Below the pieces are notes generated by a model. The model saw nothing but the letters and a program-made list of their open reading frames with translations. It was not told where the DNA came from and made no database searches. The position numbers and the translations under genes are program-made. From Epiperipatus broadwayi (lineage: Eukaryota; Onychophora; Udeonychophora; Euonychophora; Peripatidae): 64,000 nucleotides of DNA. Below, in pieces: positions 21,870-32,255 of this stretch (positions are counted from its first letter, which is position 1; each line of letters begins with the position of its first letter). The stretch spans positions 738,517-802,516 of the forward strand of contig JAQFVV010012575.1 in assembly GCA_028023455.1 (NCBI GenBank), written 5' to 3'.

Positions 21870-24120
21870 AATATTAACTACAATTAAAAGTTTAAAAATA
21901 TTTAGTTATATATTTTTTGTCAAATTATATTAACAAAACAAAAAAATGAATTAAAGCTGCTAAAAATACTTTCACAAAGACAAATGTTCTATTTTTAGGT
22001 AAGTTCTTATTTTGATGTAAAATGTAACTAAATTAAAAATATATTATAGGAATATGCAAATTAAAAACCAAATAAGAGGGTTAATAGCAATAAAAATGAT
22101 TTTGTGTAAAATATAATTTTAAAAATTTCTGATAATAGAATTTCAGAAGTTAAGGTTAAACTGGCTGATTTTAAATAATTAATTTGTTGTTTGGTTTATG
22201 CATTTATGCATCATGAAAAGCTTTTATTTGTGACTTTCTGCTTTATGATGATTTGTTCCATGAAGCAATGAGTTCTTAATCATATTATTTGCAATTTCAT
22301 GCAAAATTATGTAAGCATGAAAAATAATTATTTGTATTTTAAATCATTAACAAATTAATTGCAGTTTTATCACACTGCATAAATTAATTTAAAACAACAA
22401 GCAAATTGAAATATTAACAACTTTATATAAAAAGTAAATTATATTTATAAGTGCCTTTTGTACACAGTGAAAATGGAGCCTTTTTTAAAATAAAAAATAC
22501 ATCTTTAAATTTTATTTCTTAAGGCTGAATAAATATCTATATATTATTCAAATTAAAATTAAAATGCATATATAATTCTGCACTTTTTTTGATAACTTCT
22601 AGTAATTAATTGAATAACATTTTAATACTTATTATTTTAATAAATTAATGTTTACTTTTTAAAAAAATATAACACATGTAAATTTAAAGTGAATAAAATA
22701 ATAAATAAACTATAATAAACGTACAATTTTTACTTTCAAGATTAAGACAAAAACCTGCTCTCATGCTAAAAATAGACCTTTGCTTCAAAGCAAGTCCACT
22801 TTTTTTTCTTAATTTTTTCCTTCTTAATTTTAATTCATATTAATATATAAATAAAATTTTAGTTCAAGGTTTTATTGTCAAATGGTTCTGAGGAATATGA
22901 TTAGAAAGATTAATTTAAATGTTTTCATAAGATAATTTGAAATAAATTCAATCTTACATTAAATTGTTCGTTTCTTTACAAAATAGCATTGAGTGTTTCT
23001 TGAAAAAATAAATCATTAAAAATAACATACATTTGTTGAACAAATATGTATTTCTGTTACTATAATAGTTAATATTTAAAATCTTTAGAATATGTGCAGA
23101 CTGAAAGGTGTAAATTTTAGAGTTAATATCACATGATATATAGTTCTCTTTTACATTAGTAAAAATATTTAGAAGATATTTTACTATTATTACTTTTATC
23201 TTAACCAAGCATCCAAGGTGAGCTAGATAAAGTGATTAATATTTTAAATAAGTCTGAAATATGATTATTCTGCCTGTTTGGTGATAAATTACATATTATT
23301 TCTTTATTTTTGAGTTTAAATTCATACCCGTTAATATATATATATAGTATAACGATTTCTTTTTTTTTTTTATGTGTGTGTAATTGTTAAATTCAATTAT
23401 TTTACAATCTGTGCCACCTTTTCCCTGATAACAATGTTTTAATTGTTTCCTTAACAAAAGTCTCCAGTGATGTATATTAGTTATCAAATCTAGCTTTGGT
23501 ACACTCTGTATTTTCTTAAGTAGTATGTATATCGCATCACTTAAAAATAGAATAAAGTCACAATGAAATAATATATGTAAGTATGTTTTAGTACATCTCA
23601 ATATTACACTATTTTTGGAATAGTCTTTCCGAAGTTGGACGATTATATGTTGAATTCTTAAATAATATTTAATTAATAAATAAAGATTCATTTATATGTT
23701 TATGAATTAAATTTAAACTCGGGCATCATTTAAGAAGTGTGAAATGTAAGATTTTTTCTCTTAACTTCATAACTGCATGGAGCAGCCTTTTGCTTAATCT
23801 GTCAAATGAAATAAATAGATTTTTTTATCCACTTCATGTCATCATCATCATCATCATCATTAAAGGATCTTTTTTCTTAGCATAGTAAAGCTAATTAACC
23901 AAAAATGAGATGAAGTCAAATTGATTTTCAGATTTTAAGTCAAATTTCATTTAGATGCAACTAATGTGCCCAATTTATATGCTATGTTTTTCATCCTGCC
24001 ATAATAATATATGTATTGTTTTTAATGGTAGTAACTGATGAAATATTTAAATATATATATAAAATTATTTTTTATTTAAAAATAATCACAGTCAGATGTT
24101 AATAAGGCAGTAATCAATGA
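21870..24120. other. AT-rich DNA, nothing firmly recognised
   Basis: No gene was recognised. A minus-strand open frame of 131 codons at 23296-23691 is the longest. It has no motif I recognise, a lysine run encoded by a T-run, and AT-rich composition like its surroundings, so it is not annotated as a gene. An (ATC)n microsatellite lies at 23839-23860. Confidence 0.5.
23839..23860. repeat. (ATC)n microsatellite
   Basis: Seven uninterrupted TCA/ATC units. No recognisable LINE 3' end adjoins it, unlike the CAT repeat at the RTE copy. Confidence 0.9.
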
Positions 24121-24126
24121 AAATAG

Positions 24127-24727
24127 TAAATTGTTATATTTTCATTTACCATTGTCAAACTTCCTCCCTTTGAGCCATTCTTTTCAAATAAATACAATGA
24201 TGATTATTACTAATCATTACCGAAACTAGAGATTATCTCTAACACAGATATAAACTTTAAACCTCAGTTAAAGATTAATATATCTGTTTTTTTTTTATTT
24301 ATTTTACACACACGAAGGTATTAACCTTTCTCTTTTTATTAACCTTTCTCTTTCCCGTGTGTAATATCTTATAGATATAATAAACACCTCCACACTTCCC
24401 CATTCTTTTTAAATTCACTTAAATAAAGATATAATAAAAGACAAATGACCTCTAAGATGCATTTCATGCTGAACCAGCACTCATCAGTTGGCCCAGGTTA
24501 CTATCTCTCATATATATCTTTACTATATGAAAAGTATTTATCTAGAGTAAATTGTTATATTTTCATTTACCATTGTCAAACTTCCTGACGCCATCCATTT
24601 CAGATAAATACAATAAATATTATTACCAATCATTATCGAAACTAGAGATTATCTTTAGCACATATATAAATTTTAAATCTCAATTAAAGATTAATATATC
24701 TGATTTTTTATTTATTTTACACATACG
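24127..24727. repeat. Direct duplication of about 185 bp flanking a ribozyme repeat
   Basis: Sequence at 24127-24320 (GTAAATTGTTATATTTTCATT..., GAAACTAGAGATTATCT, TTAAAGATTAATATATCTG) recurs at 24545-24727 in the same orientation with scattered differences. The spacing is about 418 bp. The duplicate bounds the family C fold-back. The duplication may be part of that element's tandem structure. Confidence 0.8.
24452..24491 (-). ncRNA. Hammerhead ribozyme motif, family C
   Basis: Minus strand: CCAA (stem I), CTGATGA at 24481-24487, G-TGCTG-GTT-CAGCA-T (five-pair stem II closed by a G-U), GAAA, ATGCAT self-complementary stem III, cleavage-site C, then TTAG. TTAG only half-pairs with CCAA. The partner relic at 24730 keeps TTGGGG at this place, which would pair, so stem I here has probably mutated. 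The core is complete. Confidence 0.72.
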
Positions 24728-24728
24728 G

Positions 24729-24757
24729 AGTTCAGCACGAAATGCATCTTGGGGTCA
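24729..24757 (+). ncRNA. Hammerhead 3'-half relic, family C
   Basis: Contains GTTCAGCAC, GAAA, ATGCATC and TTGGGG in order, equivalent to the 3' side of stem II, the core, stem III with cleavage site, and stem I. The CTGATGA half is missing, replaced by unrelated T-rich sequence. Not expected to cleave. Confidence 0.65.
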
Positions 24758-24820
24758 TTTGTCTTTTATTATATCTTTATTTAAGTGAATTTAAAAAGAA
24801 TGGAGGTGTTTATTATATCT

Positions 24821-27397
24821 AGAAAATAGTAAACTGTTAATGCTTTTTTGCAGTCAAAACGGAATTCTCTTTTAAATGCTATCTCTAGTTTTTATTCTGA
24901 GATAAAGTGGGCTATAATAAATATATACATGTATAAGGAAACAAAGTCTAACAAATTTTTATATTTTCTTATTGCTTAATAAACTCTTCCATCAGTAACT
25001 GGAATGACATAACTTAATAATTTTTAATGATATAATTGATAAAATAATTTAAATATGTGGAAATGGTCTTCAAGTAGCACAATACAAAGTCTTAATAGAA
25101 AAATAGTGTAAAAAAGATTTTTCTTAGATTAACTTTCAAAGTAGTGGGTGGTGAGGGTTTGAACAAAATCCACTCTTGCTTTATTCATTACTTAAAAAAA
25201 GTAGTTGGATATCCATTTACCAATCAATGTCAGATAATTTCATTCTGTTTCGAAGGTATGGCTCCATGAAATAAAATTCTAAGTCTGATTGAAACATAAA
25301 AAGTATTCAAATTTCACTAGATCTGAATTCGAAACTAGGTATAAAAATGGCCGGCAAAATAAGCTTTTGTAATATATATCGTAAAACAATGTCTTAAAAA
25401 ACAATTAGCGATACACTTGTAAATGTTTATAATCACGGAATTCAGTTATATCTTAAACTTTATGATAGGCTGTCTTATTATAAAAGAAATATTTCAAGCT
25501 CTTATAAAGCACACGATTTCCAAAAAGCAAAAAAAAATAAATCATTTATACAGCTATGCCAGAGCATTAAACAACGATGCAGTCATGTAAAGGCTTCATT
25601 TATAACTTAATTCATTTTATTTTTGAGATATGACTGTTAATTCATTCCACATATTCAATTTAAATAAATAATATAATATTGAACATCAAATTAGCAATAA
25701 TTATAAATCGATTTCAATTACGTTAATATTTTATAGATAAATATTATATGCGTGCAATTGTGAGGGTCTGATTAAAGATATACTTATGAAAAATTAGTTA
25801 CATCGTTTAATGAGTGAATTTTTATTTTTTCTGAAAAGCAATTTTTCCTGCAAATTAAAAAAAAGAAAGAAATTAGTAAATTTTAATTTATAGCTAATAC
25901 ATTACAGTAAAAACAATGAAAACAAGTCATCAAATGTCATCAGAAACGATTAAATTTACTAACAATTATATATTAATAAATAAAATTAAAAGCGTGTGAA
26001 GCGCTTGAAAGAGAAGCTATAAACTATGCAATATTAGAAGAGAAACAATCATATTTAAAATGGCTTACAGTCTTTTTGGGATAATTATCGTGACGAAAAA
26101 CAGTTTTAAATATTTTTCTTCATTGTTAGCGTGAAAAAAAAAAGAAAACAGAATTTAGTAATTATTTTTATTGTGTGAATTATTTTAAAAGAAAAAAACA
26201 CAAAAAACAAAACAAAAGTAAAATAGATATATTTTTGCATGCAGGTGTTAATAATTATGAATAATAAATACAAATATAATTAATATCTCTAACTACGAAT
26301 AACAAACATAAATACTGTCATATATATATGTATAAGGTTTTGTTCTCAACAACGTGTCATTACAAAACGCTTGACACTGTTCTGAGCTTTATGTTTATAG
26401 CACTTTTATTATATGGAGTATATTTAATATCTGAAATGAAGAATGATAGCATATGAATTTTTAATATTAAATACCTTGTAAGACTGGATTAATAAATGAA
26501 GCCTTTGAGCTCATAGCTGTTATGTTCAGCAACTTACTACGGAATTATTTTATTTCGACCCCCCCCCCCCCCAAGACAAATATTTTATCTTTTGTGAATA
26601 ATAACTTGAAATATTAAATAATATGGTAAACAAGAAAAAAAAACTATGAAAATCGTTTCTTTTGAAGACTTTTACCAACTTTGTCAGTAAAAAGACAAAA
26701 AAAAGTATTAATTAATGAGAAAAACTTTAACCCCTAACTTATAAAAATATTAATTAAAGCATATGAAATAGTACAAAAATTAGTATAAAGTACCAGCATA
26801 CTTATTGTCCCAGCTGCCATGATTAAAGTGAACTAAATGAACGAACAAGTAAACATATCTTTCTGATAAGGTATCAGTAGGAATTGCAGAATTTATTCAA
26901 ATTCAGCCCGCCTAATTAAAAATCAAAACTTTAGAGCAGTGTTTGGAAGCAGCTTAGTTTTCAGATGCTAAATATCCCCCCTCCCCCATTCAACTGACAT
27001 CATACTGTATTAGGCCTTGCATTCTAATAGAAAGTTAAATTTTCATTGGAAAAAGTTTCTTGACTATATATGTAACAATAATACGTCAGCTTGAAATCTA
27101 TTTTGTAAACGTTGCTATTATTTACAACTGGACTTTATTGTCAATTCTTAATCTTGATTGACTTCTCTTTAACTTTCATCTATACAGTAAAAAATGATCT
27201 TAAACTTGATCTAAATGACAATAACGCCACTGACCTTGATATAACAAAGTTATAAACAAGCTTAAATGTATTCCAAAGTAGGATAATCTTTTGCCTATTA
27301 ATTACCTCCTTTGTTCATCGCATTTATGTTGTAAATAGTCAAGTGACAGACCGGATTCACCTCCAATACTGAAATTTCTTATAAATAATAATCATCA
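24821..27397. other. AT-rich DNA, nothing recognised
   Basis: No gene or clear repeat. A 14-base C homopolymer at 26559-26572 is the only notable simple run. Confidence 0.5.
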
Positions 27398-27560
27398 GAT
27401 GATCACCACCTCATACTAGCACATAATTGTTGTAAACAAGCCAGAAACTAGTCTGGGGATTTTGGATGAGTAGGCACTAGATAGGGATTTTATGCACAAG
27501 CCTTCTGGCATCCATTGCTTACTCTGGTTGGTACAGGGCGGTACTACTGTATGGGCATAA
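27398..27560. mobile_element. Family B ribozyme-repeat fragment
   Basis: Begins GATGATCACCACCTCATACTAGCAC, as in the array start, then switches at about 27431 to the inverted strand of the unit: AAGCCAGAAACTAGTCTGGGG, GGCACTAGATAGGGATTTTATGCACAAGCC and TTCTGGCATCCATTG. The hammerhead 3' half is present (27436-27459) but CTGATGA is absent. It ends near the GGTACTACTGTATGG block. Confidence 0.8.
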
Positions 27561-28259
27561 TTGCTGAGATATTCTTGACTTCGTTTAAGAAGAAGCCATA
27601 ATATCTCACATCACATCCTTTGTTTAAAATAATAATCATTTGATTATTATTATTTTAACATGTATGCAATATATTCTTCAAAATAAAGTATTAATATAAA
27701 ATTAAAGCAATAATTTGTTTGCATTTGAAATGTCTTTTACTGATTGTACATGATGTAAAGCAAAATGAAAAACTTCATTCTTAAAATTTTGTCTGTTTTT
27801 AAAAGTTTTTCTAAGTTCAGTAGATCTACTGGAAATACTGCCTGTAATAAAAATAACTTAAAAGTATCTCAAAACAGTGCTATCAATCTTTTAAAAATTT
27901 TAAAATACAACCGTGTGTTGAATAGAGTTGATTCAATCGTCAGTTTTATGTATATATATAATATTAAAACACTGCAAAAGAGAGTAAAAAAATCAATTAA
28001 TTAAATAAACCAAGTATATTTTCAATACCTCATTATCAAACAAACAAACAAACAACAGAAAGATAGTTTTTTTACCCTTAAAAATTAAAAAAAATTTTTT
28101 TTTGTTTATTTGAATGCTATTAGCTCTTTGATTCATCATATGTTCATTTTGCAAATAAACCACACCCCCTTAGTCTTTCCTCACAAATCACCTCAACCAC
28201 ACCAGAATCAAAAACATATCCCTATTTCTTTTCATGATTCTAAAATGCAGTGCATTTGT

Positions 28260-28560
28260 TAATTTAGATTTAGCTTTTTTTTGACATAAGTGAATGTTGC
28301 GTCATTTTTCTCCACATATTAATATGGACAATCCAATTGGCTGCATCCCCTCTGTAGAAACTGACATTATGGACCAATTTATCTATTTTATTCTTTATAT
28401 TATTAATCAACCTATTTAAATTAATAAGTGCTCTAAATTCAACATTGAATTTAATTGCACATATCTTTCCAATTTTATTTCCAATACTGGATACATATGG
28501 CAGTGCCATCTACTTTTTATCATTTCTAATTTTTCTGTTTCATGCATAATACTTTTTTTT
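28260..28560 (-). pseudogene. Penelope-like element fragment (RT to GIY-YIG linker)
   Basis: The minus strand reads LPYVSSIGNKIGKICAIKF then VEFRALINLNRLINNIK followed by NKIDK. This is the segment found in PLEs between the RT thumb and the GIY-YIG domain, which commonly begins LPYV---S-KI-RIL. The open frame (28509-28270) then runs into unrelated residues, so the GIY-YIG strand is lost or frameshifted. No fold-back was identified. It is a short, dead fragment. Confidence 0.65.
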
Positions 28561-29680
28561 TTAAAACAACTAATATATACAGGGCCATGCAGTCATTTGG
28601 CGGCTAGATAATTATTTTTTGAAATAAAAAAACAAAACAAATAAAACTTCAAAAGTTTATTTACTCTGTATAATAATGAAGATATCAGTAAGGATTATTA
28701 ATTCAACTTGCTAATTTCTAGTTGAGACTAACATCATTCAGATCGCTTTAAAGTTCATACATCTTCTTAGATATTAGTATCTATAAAGTGTTTTTAACTC
28801 AATAGTTTTGTGACACTATATTTCTGTAAGCACCTTGCTGCTCAAGACATTATTCAAAGATAGTCCAAGTAGATTCTTGACTAGAGCTCGTCTTTAATTA
28901 TTAGCAAAACAACTTCAATTTCACTAGTTTTTTTTACATACAAATTTATTTTATTTTTTTCATTTTATAACTCAATGAATTAAAGCTTCGCTTTATTTTG
29001 AAATCCAAGTAATAAATTTCTTTAGCTTTTTCAGTTCAATTTAATTCTGAATTTGCTTTTTAATTCATCAATATATATTTAATAACGGTTTAAGGAGAAT
29101 ATACAAAAACATTATCTGCATAGCTACACATATATACAATTTTTATATTAATCTACTATCGGAACGAATATATTATTCTCTTTGGCTATTAACGCTAAAT
29201 TACAAACAACCGCCTTAATAGATAAACACATTGTCCAAGCTTTTGTCATTTTATATTCATTACCCCTAAATGCAGCTAGAATATCATTATTAATCCATGT
29301 AGTTAACATTTTTATTAAGTATTAATTCATTAATAATTTTAATGGATTCTTTCTTTTTGGCTGACTCATATAATTCCATAACATCCAAGAAGTCATTCTA
29401 TATTCCTTTAAAATAACAGCATGCTTAATATTATTTACAAATTCAAGCAAAGATTTAAACTGGAAACGACCCAAAAACTGATGTCTTTTAACATTTGCAC
29501 CATAAACTTCATGCTTCTTAATAATATGCATCTCCAAAATCAATTATAAACCTTAAAGGATAGACTTCCTTACGAGTCTTAATATTAGCAAACAATCTAA
29601 GTAAAATAGCTCTCAATGGATGCATTTGCAAATGTTGCCTATTTTATATAATTTATACAAATATTTTTCCAAAGAGTAAG
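28561..29680. other. AT-rich DNA with an unassigned coding-like relic
   Basis: Mostly AT-rich. On the minus strand at 29543-29130 a coding-like stretch is seen: KKHEVYGANVKRHQFLGRF and KHAVILKEYRMTSWMLW. It is then continued only after frameshifts by blocks such as NNDILAAFRGNEYKMTKAW. I do not recognise the family. It may be an old transposon gene. Confidence 0.35.
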
Positions 29681-29681
29681 C

Positions 29682-29795
29682 TTGTAGAGGTTCCTACTAT
29701 CGCATTTTTATACGCACGTGCTTGAGGCTACAGCCTTACTGAATATTACTTAGCAATCAATGTGCGTTTAAATAAATTTATAATTAAAACACATT
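29682..29795. repeat. Dispersed repeat R, copy 1
   Basis: Carries the block TGTAGAGGTTCCTACTATCG, then a CTTGAGGC block, TGAATATTACTTA and TCAATGTGCGTTTAAATAAA. Two further copies are at 40858-40991 and 41165-41282 in the same orientation. No coding sequence or terminal repeats were recognised. Confidence 0.8.
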
Positions 29796-29882
29796 TTATG
29801 AATTTATTCTTTTTAGACCTGATATTATAATTGTCCAATTTCTTGAATTTTGAGGAAGACATTTGCTCAAAACACCTATTAT

Positions 29883-29992
29883 GTCTTGCGTTGTTAGCCG
29901 AGAGGTATCGCAGTCGCCATGCAAGCAAGTAGTTGGTTGCAGACGGTTGTGGGTTCGCGTCCCTGCCGATGCTATGACATATGAAAAAAAAA
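29883..29992 (+). mobile_element. tRNA-headed SINE, subfamily with extended middle
   Basis: Starts GTCTTGCGTTGTTAGCCGAGAGG (A-box-like), has GGGTTCGCGTCCC (B-box-like), then GATGCTATGACATATG and an A-tail. It is flanked by a target duplication of AAAACACCTATTAT (29869-29882 and about 29993-30006). A short insert in the anticodon region (GCAAGCAAGTAG) is shared with the SINE at 30583. A 77-codon open frame crossing it is not a gene. Confidence 0.9.
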
Positions 29993-30188
29993 AAAACACC
30001 TATTATCTAATAAATCAAACGATGTCCATTGTCCTCTTTCATTCACGTGATTCCTTTTCATTTATTATTTTTCTAAAAAGCTTTAATTCTTTTTAGCCAA
30101 GATGAACAATACATTTTCTTGAAACCAGTTGTATAACTTCAGTTGCTTTATGAAATTTATCTTTATATATATGTATTAAAAAAGTATA

Positions 30189-30292
30189 GTCAAGCGCTGG
30201 TGGTCGAGAGGTCAGCACAGCTGCTTTACAAGCAGTTGTCCCGGGTTAGCGGGTTCGCTTCCCGGCCGATACTATGACACATGGAAAAAAAA
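30189..30292 (+). mobile_element. tRNA-Val(TAC)-like SINE
   Basis: Starts GTCAAGCGCTGGTGGTCGAGAGG, with A-box TGGTCGAGAGG, anticodon arm CTGCTTTACAAGCAG (TAC), T-arm GGGTTCGCTTCCC, the conserved TATGACACATGG tail and an A-run. It is bounded by near-duplicate AAAAGTATA / AAAAGTACA. Confidence 0.88.
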
Positions 30293-30582
30293 GTACATAC
30301 AAAAAGCAATTAGCCAAGGTACCAATTAAAAACAGACATCGAAAACTGAAATCAGTTATCTACTAATACTATTTTAAACTAAAATACTATTACTAGATGG
30401 TGAGATTTTAACATGAAATGCTTGATTTCAAATGAACATTTGCTTATTTATATAAAGCTAACAGTTTTTAAAAAGACAATTTTGGTATTAAATAGCGGAA
30501 AACTACTTTTATTAATAGAATAATGATCAATACTTCCCTGCACAGTTTGAAATTCTCTGAAAACGTCTCATCGAAAATACAC

Positions 30583-30688
30583 GTTGTTAGCCAAGAGTTC
30601 AGCGCAGCCGTTTTGCAAGCAAGCAGTTGATTGCAGACAGTTGTTGCGTGTTCGCCTCCTGGCTGATGCTATGACATATGGAAAAAAA
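30583..30688 (+). mobile_element. tRNA-headed SINE, diverged
   Basis: GTTGTTAGCCAAGAG, GTTTTGCAAGCAAGCAG, GTGTTCGCCTCCTGG, GATGCTATGACATATGG and an A-run. It is closest to the SINE at 29883 and shares its extended anticodon region. The flanking AAAATACAC / AAAATACAT is a probable short target duplication. The B box is mutated. Confidence 0.82.
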
Positions 30689-30911
30689 ATACATGATGGT
30701 ATAAACTATCAAATGGACTGATAAATAGAATTATTAGTGTAATGTCAACAATTGTTTTTCAAAGATTAAACTTTTTAAGTTTTAAAAAAGTGTACATTTA
30801 AATTTTTTATTTAAAATCATAAAAAATTGGTGCAAAAATAGTTATTATATATTTTAAGATTAATATTTGTGTCGCAGAACTAAAAATACATAACTCAACT
30901 TCAGGATTCTT

Positions 30912-31022
30912 GTCTTGCATTAGTGGTCGAGAGATCAGCGCGACTGCCTTACAAGCAGTTGCCCGGGTTGCGGGTTCGCGTCCCGGCCGATGCTATGACA
31001 TTTAAAAAATATAAAAAAAAAC
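30912..31022 (+). mobile_element. tRNA-Val(TAC)-like SINE with perfect target duplication
   Basis: Starts GTCTTGCATTAGTGGTCGAGAG and has anticodon arm CTGCCTTACAAGCAG, B-box region GGGTTCGCGTCCCGG, then GATGCTATGACATTT and an A-rich tail. The target duplication CTTCAGGATTCTT is identical at 30899-30911 and 31023-31035. This is the best-preserved copy and a good reference for the family. The region between the anticodon stem and T-arm (TTGCCCGGGTTG) is longer than in a normal tRNA. Confidence 0.93.
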
Positions 31023-31035
31023 CTTCAGGATTCTT

Positions 31036-31469
31036 TATATTACTTGCAAGATATTGAGTGCTTTATGAGATTTTAAATTCAAAATATTTTATATTATTAT
31101 GACAATAAGTTTTGTAACTTTACCACTGAATAAAACCGTTCATGTCTTTGGGAATAATAATAAACAATAAAGATTTTAATTTAAACTATTTTATATTTGT
31201 TTAATTTCTCTGTTGATATTTCTTTTATTAGACTATGAGTAAAAGTAACACGGATTTTCAATCTTAAATTCTCTATGATTTTATTTGCAAATTTAATTAA
31301 ACATTATAATAAACTTATTAGTATATAATATAGTAATTTATAAAAACTTATAATTGGGTTTGTGATTTAAATTGTATTTGTCTTAATTATTTAGAACGAT
31401 TCTCGTGCAAGTTACATTTAATTTCAAACTGCGATTTTCTACATTTTTAAAATAGAAAATAAATTTTAA
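31036..31469. other. AT-rich upstream region of the secreted-protein gene
   Basis: No promoter element can be named with confidence. The bases just inside the open frame, TTTTCTTTAG followed by G, resemble a 3' splice acceptor. So the first exon could alternatively lie upstream, although the first ATG already gives a good signal peptide. Confidence 0.4.
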
Positions 31470-32255
31470 ATGTTTTCTTTAGGATTGTTAGTGTTGTTTT
31501 TTGTGGAATGCGAAGCCCAATGTTCAAAAGAAGAAAAAAAACAATGTAATAATCACTTGCACGTAATTCTTGCAAGGCCGTATCCCTTAGCCATGTTTTT
31601 TGAAAAAATAGCAAATATTAGTACATTCTGTGATCACTACGAACAAGCGGCTACTTGTGAGCCAAAATGTATCACAAACCCACATCCTTTCACCCTAAAG
31701 GCTTTTGCTATTTGTAAACTACTTTGTGAATCTGTGCCTCCATTGTTATCATCATTTCTTAATAAAACAGACTGTGCTAAAAAAGTAAATAAACTTTGTA
31801 CCCCTGTTAGCCAATCATTAATTTCTAATTTTGTCTACGTAATGAACTTAATGGACATTAATAGCACTTTAAGTGAAATTGAAATGTTACTCACTGAAGA
31901 AGATTGCAGAGAGCTTATAAATTATGCATATTGTTTTGTAACAAGAACTGAAAGTCCTCAAGGATGTAATGATAGAGATTATGCACGAATCAACAAACAG
32001 ATACTAAAAGAAGAAATTACCACATTTTTGGGTTGCCCTTACTTTAGTTTTACTACTTCACTTACAACTACTTTTATCACCTTTACTACAACCATAGAAA
32101 CTGAACAGATAATTACTAGTTCAACATATTTAACTTCCATAACTAAAATTACAACAGAAACTTTCACCGAAACATCTCCACCGCCCTCTGATGTTTCTAA
32201 GCATACAATACAGTTTCTAGTGTTAATATTTGCTGTTATTATTAATCTTTGTTAA
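31470..32255 (+). CDS. Secreted cysteine-rich protein, probably GPI-anchored; family not recognised
   Basis: A 261-residue open frame, intact from ATG to TAA, and the only gene-like frame in the window without transposon motifs. Residues 1-17 form a signal peptide (hydrophobic LGLLVLFF, likely cut after Ala16). The mature part has 13 cysteines between residues 18 and 179, spaced C-7-C-27-C-8-C-3-C-14-C-3-C-15-C-7-C-35-C-8-C-10-C-12-C. Possible N-glycosylation sites are Asn49, Asn98 and Asn131. Residues about 183-237 are a Thr/Ser-rich, probably O-glycosylated stalk. The C-terminus has a small-residue stretch (SPPPSD) followed by a hydrophobic tail, the layout of a GPI-anchor signal. A cell-surface or shed extracellular role is inferred. 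I do not recognise the domain. Codon composition is less AT-rich than its surroundings, arguing for real coding. An ATTAAA lies just past the stop. Confidence 0.75.
   Translation: MFSLGLLVLFFVECEAQCSKEEKKQCNNHLHVILARPYPLAMFFEKIANISTFCDHYEQAATCEPKCITNPHPFTLKAFAICKLLCESVPPLLSSFLNKTDCAKKVNKLCTPVSQSLISNFVYVMNLMDINSTLSEIEMLLTEEDCRELINYAYCFVTRTESPQGCNDRDYARINKQILKEEITTFLGCPYFSFTTSLTTTFITFTTTIETEQIITSSTYLTSITKITTETFTETSPPPSDVSKHTIQFLVLIFAVIINLC

Larger units (their letters stand above)
24372..24820. mobile_element. Family C ribozyme repeat, fold-back form
   Basis: The segment 24372-24465 (ATATAATAAACACCTCC ... AAAGACAAATGACCTC) recurs as a reverse complement at about 24740-24825. One arm carries a complete hammerhead motif and the other only its 3' half. 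Sequence just upstream of the ribozyme on the minus strand (GAGATAGTAACCTGG) parallels family A (GAGATGATAATCTGG), so the two families are related. Confidence 0.75.

Noticed and set aside
23296-23691. 131-codon minus-strand frame
   Set aside because: AT-rich composition, a lysine run from a T-run, no motif recognised. A chance frame of this length is possible, though it would merit a database search.
27398-27420. CTGATGA on the minus strand at 27402-27408
   Set aside because: No GAAA or pairing stems at the right distance; it comes from an ATCATCAGATGATC palindrome.
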